Assembly: GCA_005406025.1 (NCBI GenBank)
Contig: BGZK01001301.1
Coordinates: 109,873 to 173,872 of the forward strand
DNA length: 64,000 bases
Direction: 5' to 3'
Origin: Eumeta japonica
Lineage: Eukaryota; Arthropoda; Insecta; Lepidoptera; Psychidae
Shown: piece by piece, positions 25,126 to 37,845 of the stretch
Layout: every line of letters starts with the position of its first letter
How positions within the stretch are numbered: position 1 is the stretch's first letter
Program-made: the position numbers and the translations under genes
Notes under the pieces: generated by a model
The model's database searches: none
Seen by the model: only the letters and a program-made list of their open reading frames with translations
What the model was told of the DNA's origin: nothing

Positions 25126-25853
25126 ATGAAAAAACCGGCATGTCGGACCCTGCTGTGTAGGTTTCCGAAGCCGTTACTACAAAGAAATGCACTACAGATG
25201 AAAAAAATACTTTGTCACACTTTTTTCATGTTTCCCGCACAGTGAATAGAAGACATACTAGAGAATCAACTGGATATGTCGACTATTACTCTTAAAATAG
25301 CGTAAACTGAAAAGCAGTAGCAAAAGCGCATATCGTTGTGGCATTTACGTCATTTTGTTGAGAAACTCAGTTTTTCGGTAATGACTCAAAAACGGTATAT
25401 CCGATCATATTCAAAATAATTTTTGGAAAGTATTTATTAAGCTTACCTTCGTAATTTTTTTAATATTTTTTGGACACACAGTTTAAAAAATAAAGAGAGG
25501 AGACAAAAATTATGCTACTTTCGAAGCGATAATTCCGAAAATATTCATTTAATCAAAGACTGCTTAGAAACCTTGAAGTATTTTCAAAAGCACTATTTAA
25601 ATATGTGCCAAATGTTGAGGTTTGCTGCAAAAAAAAAAATGTGTTGTATGTATGGAGTGCCCCCCACAAAAAAAATAATTTGTTATTTAACTGCTAAACT
25701 AAGTAGCAGCTTATACAAGACACCTACAGTATAAATTTTATCAATATGCATCTTGTAATTTTTGAATAAAAAGTCTGTGACATTTGGACGAATATGACGA
25801 AACTATAAGGGTTCCGTTTTCGCCATTTTGGTTCGGAACCCTCAAAAAGGAAT
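25126..25853 (+). repeat. AACCGGCCAAGT-headed repeat, near full-length copy
   Basis: This copy runs from 'AAAAAACCGGCATGTCGGAC' to a terminal 8-bp hairpin GGGTTCCG..CGGAACCC (25809-25841), the characteristic end of this family. At about 725 bp it is the longest copy in the window. It has no open reading frame. Confidence 0.65.
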
Positions 25854-26309
25854 CCCCTTTTTAATTATGTTGCTCAATTTTGATAATCGAACAGCGATGC
25901 AATGATAATACCAAACCCTCTCCTTGAGGATCCGACTCAGATTTAGCCTGTTAAATTTTACTTTTAATTAATAAAAGTAAATATCTTGCACTAAGTAATT
26001 ACTTAGTAGAAGTAATATGCCCGTGCAGACATATACTTGTAACGAGTTATTATTAGAATAACATTATCAGAGACGCTGATAATATAAATAGATAGACACT
26101 GCACTGCGAAGGACAAATAGCTATAGTGTAAGTTTTTATACGGTAGGACTAAATTCACATCAATTTTAGACGTTTTAATACTTTAATTATTTTGTTCAAG
26201 TAAATTAAACCAGATAGCGCCACATAATACGCGCCACCTAAATATAGGTATTAAGAATAAAATTTACTGCTAGCGGAACGGCCCACAAACGCGTCAAAAC
26301 ATAAAAAAT

Positions 26310-26610
26310 TGTAGAATGAATAATGTATTACATAGTTTGGGGAAAAAGATATTGAAGCTTAATATACAAAAAAGCTCGATACTTCTTGGGTCCCACACGA
26401 GCTCACTGAAAGAAATCTAATGAATCGTGCACTCATTTGCGGTTCTCTATTTCTCTAAGCGTAACGAAACCAAACTGTTTTTGAAAAGATTGATCACTGG
26501 CGATGAAAAATGGATTACCTACAAGTCTCGGAACGCCTCGACGTCTCTGTGTCCAGGGCTTAGTAAACAGATATTGTATATATTGCTAGGCGTGAAGTGG
26601 GATTTCACAT
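26310..26610 (+). mobile_element. Mariner transposase fragment, copy 1
   Basis: The decayed plus-strand transposase text includes FLKRLITGDEKWITYKSRN (frame at 26427-26630), matching the mariner signature TGDEKW..Y before the second half of the catalytic domain. Stops and frameshifts occur upstream and the fragment stops after a GVKW-like segment. It is non-functional. Confidence 0.8.
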
Positions 26611-26839
26611 GTTTCATCGTCGTTCTATGATGGTTGTGAATAGCGCCATCTGTCAACGACGTTATTGCAGCTTTGATGCTCTGAGCGACATCTGTTGTTT
26701 GTTTAGCAACATAGATATCAATTTGATAGTCGTTAAAATGATAGATGAAATTTGATTATCATCTAACTAATAAAAAAAGTTATTTAAAAACTATTTCTTT
26801 TGGAAAACCTGTTATAATAACATGTTTCACATAAACGAA

Positions 26840-27500
26840 TTTTGAACCGTTTTGAAAAGATAGACCACTGGTGATGAAAAATGGATTACCTATGAAAAGA
26901 AAGTGCGAATAAGGTAAGCAAAATTATGGTCAAAAGGTAAGCAAGCTTCACAGGTTATAGCGAAACCTGGATTAACTCGCAATAAGTTGACGCTATGTAT
27001 ATGGTGGGAGTGGATGGGCATTATTCATTATGAGCTTTTATCGACAGGAAAAAACATCAATTTAAATATCTACTGCCAACAGCTCATGAGACTCAACCAA
27101 GAAGCAGAGATATAAAGCTGGAATTGATCAACAGAAAGAGTGAGGTTTTTCACAATGATAACGCCACACCACACACATATTTAGCCACTCGGCAAATATT
27201 GAGCGTGCTGTTGGGAAGTGCTAATGCATTCACCATATAACCCTGACCTCGCACCCACAGATTTTCACCTGTTTCGATCTTTACAGTATTCTTTAGGTAG
27301 TGTTAGATTCATATGAAGAGAGAACTGTCAAAGCTACTTGTCGCAGTTTTTTGATCAGAAGTCCCAAAATTTCTATAGCAACGGGATTATGTCATTACTA
27401 ACACTAACAACACTAGGAAAAAAGTTGATGAATTAAATGGCGTATATATTATAATTAAATGTAAATAAAATATGATGAAACTTATCTTGAATTTGTAAAT
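26840..27500 (+). mobile_element. Mariner transposase fragment, copy 2
   Basis: The segment repeats the TGDEKWITYE region, then continues through the catalytic HNDNA (about 27150-27170) and a degenerate SPDLAPTDFHLF region (about 27235-27275) to the C-terminus (GIMS.. near 27385). There are several stops and frameshifts. It is orientated like copy 1 and separated from it by about 230 bp of unrelated DNA. Confidence 0.8.
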
Positions 27501-29084
27501 AAAATACGAAGAAACTTTTTCCCCGACTTTATATATCAATAGAGTCAACTTTTAACCACGCCAGATAGACGAATTTACGTCAAAAACTGAGGAGTATTAG
27601 TAAATTAAAAGAGATATGTAAAGATCAAACACAGCTAAGCTATATTGGTATCGACCCCAACTTCGATATTCGGGAAAAGTACATGAAGTTTTTATATGCC
27701 GCTGTTCTCTAAACACAATATAAAAAATATGGAATAACACGCGGAAAGCGAGTCACTATATTTTGTTAAAAGCTACAGAAAGTAAAACCGAGTTCTATGA
27801 TACTAGGAATTTAACCGACCACAAACAACTGCAAACGATCACGCGAACGTTGACAAATATTGCAAAATGTCATATACAACAAATAGCACTAGACGGCACA
27901 ATTGAAAAGTGATTACAATAATTGGAAGCGTAATAAGGAAGTAGTCGCACTGGGCACGACAACGTGACGGACGTCGGCGGCGCGGCGGGCCGTCGGCGGT
28001 CGACCGCGCGGGGCACGAAACCGACGACGACAAAAGGAGAACTATCGTTACGTAGATGTAACGACTTTACACGTGTAATTGTGTAACGGATTCAGACAAA
28101 GATGCACGTATACTGGTCATATAGTAAACAGAGGAAAGACGGCTATTCCGCAATAGGTCAGACGTGCCGGCGGTTGCCCAAGCGGGCGGTCGTAAGACGG
28201 CAAGTGTTTTCAGAGTACATAAGCCTGTGTACACATTGATTTTAGTAATGTCTACGGTGCAGCGCATGCGGAAATAAATAATGGAAAGCAGTAAGGAGGA
28301 TGTAGTGTTTAATGCGGGATATTTATGCACCGGTTCAATATCAGCGCAGTGAGTGTTCTATTTACATATCACATGCAGAGTGAGGAATTCATTAATTTAT
28401 AAGACTACATCCGAAGGATTTGTACAGTGCACGAGGTTAACATGTTTCGAGCTATTTTGCTTTTAAACAATTATCCATATAAACATATACTTCTTCATTG
28501 TTATGTATATTGATTTAGCTTAAGGCTTTTTTCAGTCTACGGTTTCGGCCACGTAGACATAGAATAATTTCTTACATCTTTTATATTCGTCAACCATGCT
28601 ACCAATCACGATGTCAATACCGCTCCCGCTCTGAATTCTGATTCTCACACGTAAACTCAAACTTTGCTTAACTTTCAAGCGTTTGTGTGGCCCAATAACT
28701 TTCTCTACCTTTCAAGATAGGTTTAATTGTTCCGAAGATTACTATGGACGAAAAAAAAAAAAACAAAATTTCCAAGTAGGGTTAGTTTGGGTACTGGTAA
28801 TGTATAAATAACCCTTTAGACTTATTCAAAAACTAAGCGCGTTGATATTGGGATTTGGTTTTATTTGTAATATTCAAGATTAAATTTGTTACAGATTGCA
28901 ATGAAATGAAATTCGGTTATAAAATTGTAAGAAACCGGGAGACAGGAGATAACTTTTTCCCAGAAAAAAAAAACCAATAAATTTAGTCGATATCGTTCGT
29001 GCAGTGGCGTCGGAATCATGTCTAGAATTAAAGTATTAATAAGGACGAAAACCTCGATTGACACTCTGTACCCCCACGGGCAAA
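27501..29084. other. Noncoding with one CpG patch and one repeat fragment
   Basis: The CpG-rich patch at 27950-28035 (GACGTCGGCGGCGCGGCGGG) gives short frames on both strands with no family match. Positions 28525-28700 resemble the repeat at 3945-4140. Confidence 0.5.
28525..28700 (+). repeat. Interspersed repeat fragment related to 3945-4140
   Basis: It shares the order 'GTTTCG..GTAGACATAGAAT', 'ATTTCTT', 'CAAT..GCTCCCGCTC' with the copy at 3.9-4.1 kb. It is diverged with uncertain ends. Confidence 0.4.
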
Positions 29085-29480
29085 GCTGTCGGCAGCGGCC
29101 GGCCAAACAACAAAACGGTCTGCGGCGCGTCCGATTACGTAAAGTGTTGTAAAAATTCGAATGTTTGCCGTCAAAATCGTATTCACTTTCGTAGGTTCCG
29201 CCTCATTTGGTCCGGCAACGAGACCGTTTATTCAGTTATTGTGCCGTGCGAACGAGCCGAAGCGACCAATTATGTTAATTCGTACGATCGAGTCCGTATC
29301 GTTCTGACGTCAAAATTATGTCAAGCTAGGGTGCGCGCTAGCGAAACTTCGCGCCTTGACGTAATTTTGACGTCACAGTGATGCCGACTCGACCGTTTTA
29401 AGTTACCATAATTGCGCTGATGGACGGGCCACCGAACGCGACCGGCGCCCTATTGTAGTCGCCGGCGACCGACGTCGAAA
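29085..29480. promoter_or_regulatory. CpG-rich islet with inverted CRE palindromes
   Basis: This is about 400 bp of CpG-dense DNA. Two exact TGACGTCA elements (29305-29312 and 29369-29376), the binding sequence of CREB/ATF-type bZIP factors, lie in 21-nt inverted arms. The 107-codon plus-strand frame over this region (29058-29381) matches nothing I know. Promoter or enhancer function is inferred. Confidence 0.45.
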
Positions 29481-32400
29481 AGCTTCATGGACGAATCGTT
29501 TGCCGGACACGTGATGTATCGGTTTTGAGGTGTGTCCGTTGGGCAAGTTTTAAAAAAGTAAGCTAATGAGCGATTAGGATTGAATAGATTATAGAAGGAA
29601 ATCTTTTTTATTTACCTCATTTTGTACAGGTCCCGTAGCTACCTCTGCCGTATATTCTAGTTTAAATAAGGTATCATAACGTAGATAAAGTATTTGTCTA
29701 ACGAGAAGCCGGGGCCATACATTAATTCACTAAATTATTATTAACTATAAATAATGTAGCTAATATAAGTAGATGAAGATGCTTCTTCTAAACGAGTACT
29801 GATAAGATTTTGATTTCATTGTATGAACCGTCGACAGTTATAAAATGTGCTATCCATAAAAATTATTTGGAGATATCCGCTTATACGCCAATAGCATAAT
29901 ATGAACGACAGCTGTTTATTTTCTTCATCCATTCTTAAAGTTTATACGAAATCAACGATTTGAACTCTTTGTGTTCGTCTTCATTTATTTCCGTTAGGTA
30001 TTTTTTTAAAATAATTTGTACAATTATTCTTGAAGGCGTTTTTTACTAAGTTAGTAAAGTTTGTGTCGTAACATAATTTCTCGGAGGAGGCATTTCAACA
30101 CAGGCTAGGTCTTTGGCACACCTTATCAAAAAATAGCAATAGAATAAAATTCTAGAAAAAATACACGATATTTTATCTGTTTAACCTTTTTGTTATATAA
30201 AAATATTTTTGGTTATAATTAAACACAATCTAATTTATTGTTTATATATTGATAGAATATTCACGAATAATAAAAAAAAAAATATCTTGTAATATATATA
30301 TAACATTGATAGTTTATCGATGTTAATCATGACGTAAAATCGGTAAAGTGATAATTAATGATTATCCATTATGTAATTAATAACGCATAGTAATGCTTCA
30401 TTACTTTCGATTCATCTGTCGATCTACAATGTTTGTTCAATGTGATAACATTAATGATAGTCCTTTTATCCATCATATTTATATGGAAATGTTGCAATTG
30501 CTGAACTCTAAATAAACATTACACAGCCTTAAACATCCCGAGATTGTTGGTTTTCTTAATAAAACTCATTAATTTCCATATTGTGTATTTTTGATGTATA
30601 TACTACTCGAAAGACCTAGTCCAAGACGTCATAAGTCGTGAAATCTCCTCCATTCATTGAATAAAATATGCTATACTTATTTGAGAGAATTAACATTTGA
30701 TGGTAAGTATGACGTTTAAAACTGCTACAAGCATTAATTAAATGTATAACAAAAAATATTCATTATTATTCTTGTTTACTGTTTTAATATAAAATTTTAA
30801 AATCAAGAAAATGGCATATGCAACATTACAGATTCATGATTCGCGTACCTAGCGCAATCGGGCACAATAATTCAGTTTAATTTCCGTCAATTAGGCGCCA
30901 TTAGAGAGGACGTAGCGCCCTCTACCCGGCGCATGCGTTATGAAACGGCGTGTGGAAGTGATAATTATCGAGTTTAATTCGGTCAACTCTCTCGCGAGCG
31001 TGCAACGAATTCGGTTAACGAAGGTGTCAAATTAATCCATGTGTTTTGATATCCGTAATCACAGTGTACAATTTCGTTACATTGATTGTAAAATGGAAAC
31101 ATAATTTAAACAACTTCTTGATTTAATTTTATTATCACTATGGAATGATGATTCGATCCGTTTTTATAGATTCACAATTAGGAAATACCTTTGCGTAAAC
31201 AAACGAATATTTGTCGTTTTTTGTAAAAGTTCCTCAAAAATTTCACACAGTACGTGAAAATACAAAATTGCTAAGAATTTTTAGAAGGAAAATTTGAATA
31301 ATCTAATATGTAACTAAAAGTTTACGGCCACCTTACACTCGGCCAGGCTTACAGTCAGCGTAAGCCAGATTACGAATAGTGTGCCCAAACGTAAATTTCT
31401 CAGTCGTGTACCTAGACCATCGTCACAACCTAAGGTCTGTGAAGTGAGCCTAACCGGCCACCAGCCTAAGAAGATTCATTGATAATCGCGTGGGCCGACT
31501 GGAAATCTAATTCACAACCTTTTGTAATCGCAACAAACTACTACCGGAAAAGTCACGAAATAATTGATCTACTATATAAATAAATAATACAACTAATTTA
31601 ATATTAGTCAATACAATACAGAGGAAAAGGATATGTTGAAATTGACGTATTTCTTTACAAACTTTACGAATATAAATCCGGCTCGAAGGACTACAAAAAT
31701 AAATACATATATAATGAGTTATTAGGAAACAAAAAAATAATAAGCGTAGTATCTAACAATCATTACGCGCATATAATAAATATCACAATACTATTAGGAA
31801 ATTGGAAATCGCACAATTTGTTTAACGTATAGTATAACATATAGGTACTACACATTATTATATAAGTAAAAGGCTTGTTAAAGTGTGGAAGCTCTCAAAT
31901 AAACTTTGAATTATTTTAGGTCATATCAAAAGTTAACACCGTCCGTCGATATTAAAAAATGTTAAGTTTCGATTGCAAACGAAAATATATGGTAACTATT
32001 CAATACCTTGTGACGAGACTTCTAAAGAAATGCACCTCGTAAAATATTAAATTATATTTGCCTTTACTGAAAACCAAAGATAAACATAGCGAAAAACTAA
32101 CAAAAATAACTCGTCAGCCTTAATCAGAAAGAATAATAAATCGAGGTTTCTCAAAGTGGGGTTCGCAGTTAATCGTAGGGGTACGCGACAAAATTTATGT
32201 AATGGTGGCGACTTAGCTGATTCGCACGCGTAATAAGCATGACGGCGCAGGCGCGATTAGTCAATTAAAATCAAAATGAAGATTAAAAGGTAAAAAAATA
32301 CGCAGCTTTCACGTAAGCGGTAAAATTCATTTCACCCTTCATAACAATACTTATGTAAAATCGGGTTTTCAAATAAAATCATGATAGATGAAATACAGGA

Positions 32401-33780
32401 ATTGACTGAATGCTGTACATAAATTAAGATTGAAAGTTTAGCAAAATTGCTTCTATAATAAAATAAAAAAAAACAAGCCCAGAGAGTAAATATTTATTGT
32501 TCTTACTGTACTAAAAAAAAACCTTATTTTTTCTTTTTACTTTTTGAAGGAGTTCGCCGCTGCGTCTAATAGGAGTACGTGAAGTTATAAGTTCGAGAAA
32601 TCCTGTAATAAAAGAACCAAGATGAAATAATTTTACAAGCGATTTACTGGAAGAGAAGACGTGAGACTTAGTAGTACACTCGAAAGTAGTTTAACGTGCA
32701 TGGTCATGAGCTCGAAAGATAAGCCATGTTCGGGCTGACAGTCTGTTTTGAGAGAATAAAAGCTTTTCAAAAAAATCCTACTCATATAACATGTGTCGAA
32801 TTGCACGTTAGTTGCGCCTCTAGTAAGTTATAACATATATAAGCACAAAATTGTAACTTACGCGTGAAAGGATGTCCTGTCCCTTGCCTTTAATATTTAA
32901 AGTTGTAGATGGGATAACTTAAAATGTTCATCGCTAACCAGTTGTTGCACATGTCACAGACCAAGGCACATTACCCAAACGTCCTCATTGCACACAACCG
33001 ATAACAGCGAGAGCAAACGTGTTTGAGGCTACTCAACAGATAATTCTAAAGGTCGCATTGTTCCATATTTACCAAAATCATTACACAGCCACTGTTTATA
33101 TTACAACGGCCTTGTTAGGGAGGAGGCCGATTCTAATTCATGTGTATAAATCTGATGTAAATTTTTGTTTGTTTTGCTTCATATTGTGAAGATTTTACTT
33201 ATTATATTTTGCACAAGATTTGTAATTAAGTTATTCGCGTACGGCACTATTTATCGTAAGACGTTCCATAGCGTAGAACATGCAATATTGTATAGCTATA
33301 GATAGACGTAGCGGCTAGCAGCGACAAATACAATAGCTGCTAAGTATTTGTGGAACGTATATCAGTAAAATTAAAAATACAATGAAAGAGTAGTGCTCAG
33401 AATTGTAAATAGGTACTGTCATTCTCGGACTGAACGAAATTTCACGAATATAGTAAAATTATTAATACATTAATATGAGGTCGAATTCTAAAAAAAAAAA
33501 AAAACTAGAATAAGACCCCCATAGGTACACGCAGAAACTGTAGAAACTGTTTGCTGCAAGGCCGTAACTCATTCGCGTCCGCTACTCAGGTGTGTGTTGT
33601 ACTTTCGATGGACTTCCGAGAACAATAGTATCAGCGCCAACAATTATGCACGAACGAGTAAAGAGTCACTAAGGCTTTCAGCAAACAAAAAGTTAGAAGT
33701 GGCAAACACAAACTTGTCTCGGGCGGGAATGAACTTTGAACGTTATTTGTTTTCATAAATGCGTTCTGAAAGATACCTTT
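29481..33780. other. Noncoding, mostly unassigned
   Basis: This is AT-rich DNA with a CTCF-like motif at 30915-30928. A 'GTTTCTCAAAGTGGGGTTCG' start at about 32147 resembles hAT-element ends, but no partner terminus was found. No coding region is supported. Confidence 0.5.
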
Positions 33781-35470
33781 TTTTTTTTATTTTATTGTGT
33801 TCCTTATCTGTACTAAAGTTTATGTGCTAAAAAAAACAAGCAAGTCCTTGGTAGAACCTAATATCAACATAACGAAAACAACTGGTCGAAATAATATACA
33901 CTACATGTACGCTTGTACATAATCTCGCAAAGAATATAAATGTTAGTTTTAACGAAATTACATTTACACAAGTGTGGCGCAACACAACGGCAATTAAACT
34001 TAAACCATCAGTTGCTCCGATATTAACAAACTCTACAATAATGTAACTTAAATAAATACAAGCAAAATAACACGTACCAATGACCGTGCAGTCGACCGAG
34101 TAAGAGTTAATAGAGTTAAGCAAGTTGCAGCTTCGACAGGTGCATCCTTAGAAATGCGACAAGGTGTCACAAATGCATATGGGTTTAAAGTAAAGGAAAA
34201 CATTGCAACTATATGATATCAAGTTTTAAACGAATAAAGAACGGTCGAAGATGGAGCACTGACAAAAAAAAAATAACTCGATTTCAGATATACAATTGAT
34301 GAACTACAAAAAAAAAAACTGAAACTTAACGAGTTGTTTATAGTCACATTGTTTTGAAAACGAAATAGTGTAAAGTACATTTGTTTTCAAATTAATAAAT
34401 AAAGATATATCTAGGTCGTATGCTGTCGAAGTAAGACTTACATGTATACCACGTTGGATCCATACAAGCGTGAAATCGTTCTCGATGTTACGTGAAGCGC
34501 AGCAGCAATCAAAACTTGACATAGAAATATTTGTTGGAAACGGTTATTATCGAAATGGCTTTGTTTCATAAGGCTTTTATAACATTTTAAATTTATCGAA
34601 CACGCGATGAAAGATGCAATAGTCTTATATTGATTTCGACAGTCGAGATTGAGAGGACACATGGAACAGTATAAAGCTGTAATTATTTATATTGAAATTT
34701 TGATAACGTGTAACGCCTAGCACTAAGTTAATGTCACGCAATAAGATATTTTTAAATATCAATTGACACACTGAATTTTGATTTACACTGAGAATAAAAT
34801 TTAGTTAATAAAAGTGGGTCAAATTTTTAACATTTTAGAGAATGTTTGTAATCTATAAATTGCTACATATTTTTTTTGCGACAAATCTACTGGGATAACA
34901 AAAAACCAAAAAGATGAACGAATCAAACATAAAACGCTACGGAACTTTTTATGATCGAAGTAGGGATGAAATAAAGTTGGCAGATAAACCAAGCGTGGGC
35001 TTGTCATTCATCATAAATGGATAAGTGGTGTATAATATTCATAGATTTTGCACCTGTGCATGAGGTTAGAAGAGAAAAGTTGTCTTTTTCACTTCCCGTA
35101 AAAAGGCAATCAGTCACTGTTCAAGAACAATTTGAACCAATTGTAACTGAGTTTATTCGAACAAAAAAAGTTATGCTAAACGTATGGTGGGATTTATATG
35201 AGTGCATCTTGTCTTGAGTACAAGATGGCAAAAATCGAAGTTATTCAACAAGTGCACTTAATACTAACAAAAAATATCCGTCATTCAAAAACTAGAATAA
35301 GTACTGTTCAACAATATAATGTAAAAAGGTTTCATTTGACGCCATAAAAGAACAAAAATTTTCATAGAATAGCAGCCTTACCACAGCCAAAGTATTATTT
35401 CGGTATTGCTCCAACTGATTGCGTATTGTCATTTCAACGATGAATAGACAATTTTGACATGTGATTACGT
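33781..35470. other. Noncoding, mostly unassigned
   Basis: Open frames of 60 to 100 codons on both strands are AT-rich chance frames. A short KKVMLNVWWD segment near 35165-35195 resembles mariner transposase, but its neighbours do not. Confidence 0.45.
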
Positions 35471-35479
35471 CCTCTTAAA

Positions 35480-35960
35480 GCAAAACTGAGTATATCAATA
35501 GTGAGCTCTTCTAAAGGAACGAAAAATTTGCCTGGTAATCTAAGTGTTTCCCTGCAGACTAATTCAGCTGCTGAAGCTTTGAGGTCCTCCTTCTAAGCGC
35601 TGTGGATCCCGTTTATCGTTATTGTGACATTTAATCGTTGTTTCGAGTTGACGATGAAATCGTTTTACTTTCCGTTGCAGGTTGGATGGTATGCTACCGA
35701 CGCACAATGTTTGGCACCTAGGAGTGTCGAAATAGTCTTGAAAAACCGAGACTCGAATTGCATTCCTCTGTCGGTATATATTTTGCGGAGACAACCAAAA
35801 CGAGCAACTCAATCAGAGATGAAGGTGTTTGCACAGTGTTCTGCTGTAATGTCTGGTAGTGTATAGGCCTCAGACCATCGTGTGAATTTATCGATGATCA
35901 TGAGACTGTATCTGTAACCAGAAGAATAGGGCAACGGTCCTATGGTGACCATATGTATAT
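35480..35960 (-). mobile_element. Ty3/gypsy-type integrase remnant
   Basis: Minus-strand text includes DKFTRWSEAYTLPDITAE, then IYTDRGMQFESRFF, then GAKHCASVAYHPTCNGK and VKRFHRQLETTIK, the order of a retrotransposon integrase core. These carry the first two catalytic Asp positions. It ends with ASAAELV and a TLRLPG-like segment (about 35525-35575). An in-frame TGA (35809-35811) and a frameshift near the NGK/KRFHR junction inactivate it. No LTR, RT or gag was found nearby. Confidence 0.85.
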
Positions 35961-36289
35961 GGAAAAATCGTTCAAACGGAACAGGTTAAGGTGTGAAAGG
36001 GGAGTATGTGTGCCGGGTTATTTTGTTTCATATCGCCAAAGTTCTATTTATCGAGAACTAAATAGAAATTTTGATGAAATCAAAGCAGCATCAGAATATT
36101 CGTTGACTCCGAACGAAAAGATTAAGTACAGACGGTGCATGGCAATATTGTCAATAGCGGCACATAAATACCTACAGCTCATTTTAAAGATACTTTTTAT
36201 TTGGCAAACAAAAACCAACCAATAATCTTTTACCTCACTATAGAACCAAATCCTCAGACAATCTCTTCATTTTAGACTAAAAGATTTAG

Positions 36290-36495
36290 ATCGGTGGCCC
36301 TTTACGCTACTCAGTATGGGTTGGGATCTATTTTTTTTAAGTGTCTAGGACACACGGTTAAGCGTGTCCTCCGTGGCACGGAATGAGTGGTTTAAACTAG
36401 TGTATATTAAAAGCTGATTAGCCAATTTGTCAGTCATTAGGTTTCGAATTCGAAACCTCTTGGTGCGAAGACAACAACGCTCATGACCATTTGAC
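36290..36495 (-). repeat. tRNA-derived SINE, second type
   Basis: On the minus strand an A-box-like TGGTCATGAGCG (36479-36490) precedes a B-box-like GGTTTCGAATTC (36446-36457). An A-rich run near 36335-36345 follows. The B box lies in an exact 20-bp palindrome (36439-36458). The body differs from the SINE at 21.7 kb. Confidence 0.6.
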
Positions 36496-36777
36496 GTGAC
36501 TGTTCATTTACTTTGACTTACTTTCAATAGCATACATACACGAGACTCTTAAAAAGACCATAAAAAAGGGAAAACGAACACACACTATTTGGCAGTCAAG
36601 ATTAAGAGAGCTGTTAATGAGAAAGGAGCTGAGAAAATGTTGACAATACAATGGCCGGATGCGGACAGGTTTGCATTACAATAAAACAGTTCGGCCTGTT
36701 CAGTTTTATCATCTTTAAGCCAGGTGTAAAGACATCAGAAAGTCAGATATCTCTAAAGTTAATTAAGACAAAATAAA

Positions 36778-37060
36778 AAACCGGTTAAGTACTTTGAATG
36801 AATTTGATTACTGAAGTGTTTTTTTTTTAATGATTAGTCATATAAGCAGTTGAAAACTAACGGAACTTAATTGAGAAATTACATTTACCTCGTTTGAAAT
36901 AAAATTGGTGAAGTCAATCATAAGGCAACTCTTGTATTATATTTTTATTTCTTATCTCATAGAATAATGGTTATTATAGGGCACGGAGTCATTTTTACAA
37001 GGCGAGTATTGTACTATAATTCCTATGGTGCCACTGGCTTATTTTGTATTGTAAATAAAA
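36778..37060 (+). repeat. AACCGGCCAAGT-type repeat, degenerate copy
   Basis: 'AAACCGGTTAAGTACTTTGA' gives the head, and a later 'GGGCACGGAGTCATTTTTAC' suggests more of the element. It is highly diverged. Confidence 0.35.
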
Positions 37061-37089
37061 TAAATATTTTTTATAGATTTTTAAAGAGC

Positions 37090-37270
37090 AATCAATCGAG
37101 AATGCGAGCTAGCAGAGATTAGGTCATCACCGCTCCATGGGCACCTGCAGCAGGGGCAGTCGTTTGAGGCTTGCCGGCCTTTTAGCAGGGAATAAGCTCT
37201 TTTCTTGGAGATTTCCTTGTCATAATTGATCGATAACACCGCTGACAATAGAACATTTCAAATTTTTACG
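37090..37270. repeat. Interspersed repeat (TTGCCGGCCTTTTAG core)
   Basis: The order 'CACCGCTCCATGGGCACCTG', 'GCTTGCCGGCCTTTTAGCAG', 'GAATAAGCTCTTTTCTTGGA' matches a repeat I recall from many lepidopteran genomes. There are no coding features. Confidence 0.5.
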
Positions 37271-37474
37271 GTAAGTGGTCACGTTTGAAGCGTACGAGGA
37301 TAGAGCGCCAACAACAATCGGGTAAATAGAAAAAAGTATCTAATCCCCTGAAGTATTGTAATTCTGACCAGATCGCTGTTAAAAATAAAATGCGACGTGC
37401 CGATTATATTTCGGTTTATAAATTCTGTTGCAGCAATTTAGTTCAGTACCTATTTCGAGCCTAGAATTCCGAAT

Positions 37475-37845
37475 TATATGAAAACCGAATGCGACACGCA
37501 TCGGAAACTCGGGCGCGGCGCGTGTGTGCGCAGAGGCCGTCGTCGGTGGAGACGAATCTCACATGCTCGGAGTGGTGTGGCGCGACCGGCGCGCGGCGAA
37601 AATAGAAAGCATCGGATGTGTGTCGCACGGGTGTGTCAGGTGGGTGCTGCGCGATCGAGACGGAAGATAAAAATCGAACGAGATCCGATGCGGTAAAAGA
37701 GACGGTCCACGCGCACCCGGTTTTACGACTTCCACATGCGGCCGATGCAGAGTTTGAGTTACGTTTTCCAATGGTAATGCGTAGTTCGAACGCACACGAT
37801 AACTGCACCGTTCGGGAATTAGATAACGTTGAAACGCCGTAAATT
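37475..37845. promoter_or_regulatory. CpG-rich islet, candidate promoter
   Basis: This is about 370 bp of CpG-dense DNA in which both strands are open (138 codons minus at 37461-37877, 72 to 74 codons plus). The mutual openness and lack of any domain argue for GC-driven frames. It could be a promoter or 5' untranslated exon. Confidence 0.3.

Noticed and set aside
32140..32180. hAT-like terminal sequence
   Set aside because: Only one end resembles a hAT terminus. No inverted partner or target duplication was found nearby.
35017..35217. Frame containing KKVMLNVWWD, mariner-like
   Set aside because: The match is about ten residues only. The rest of the frame and the downstream sequence do not follow mariner transposase order.
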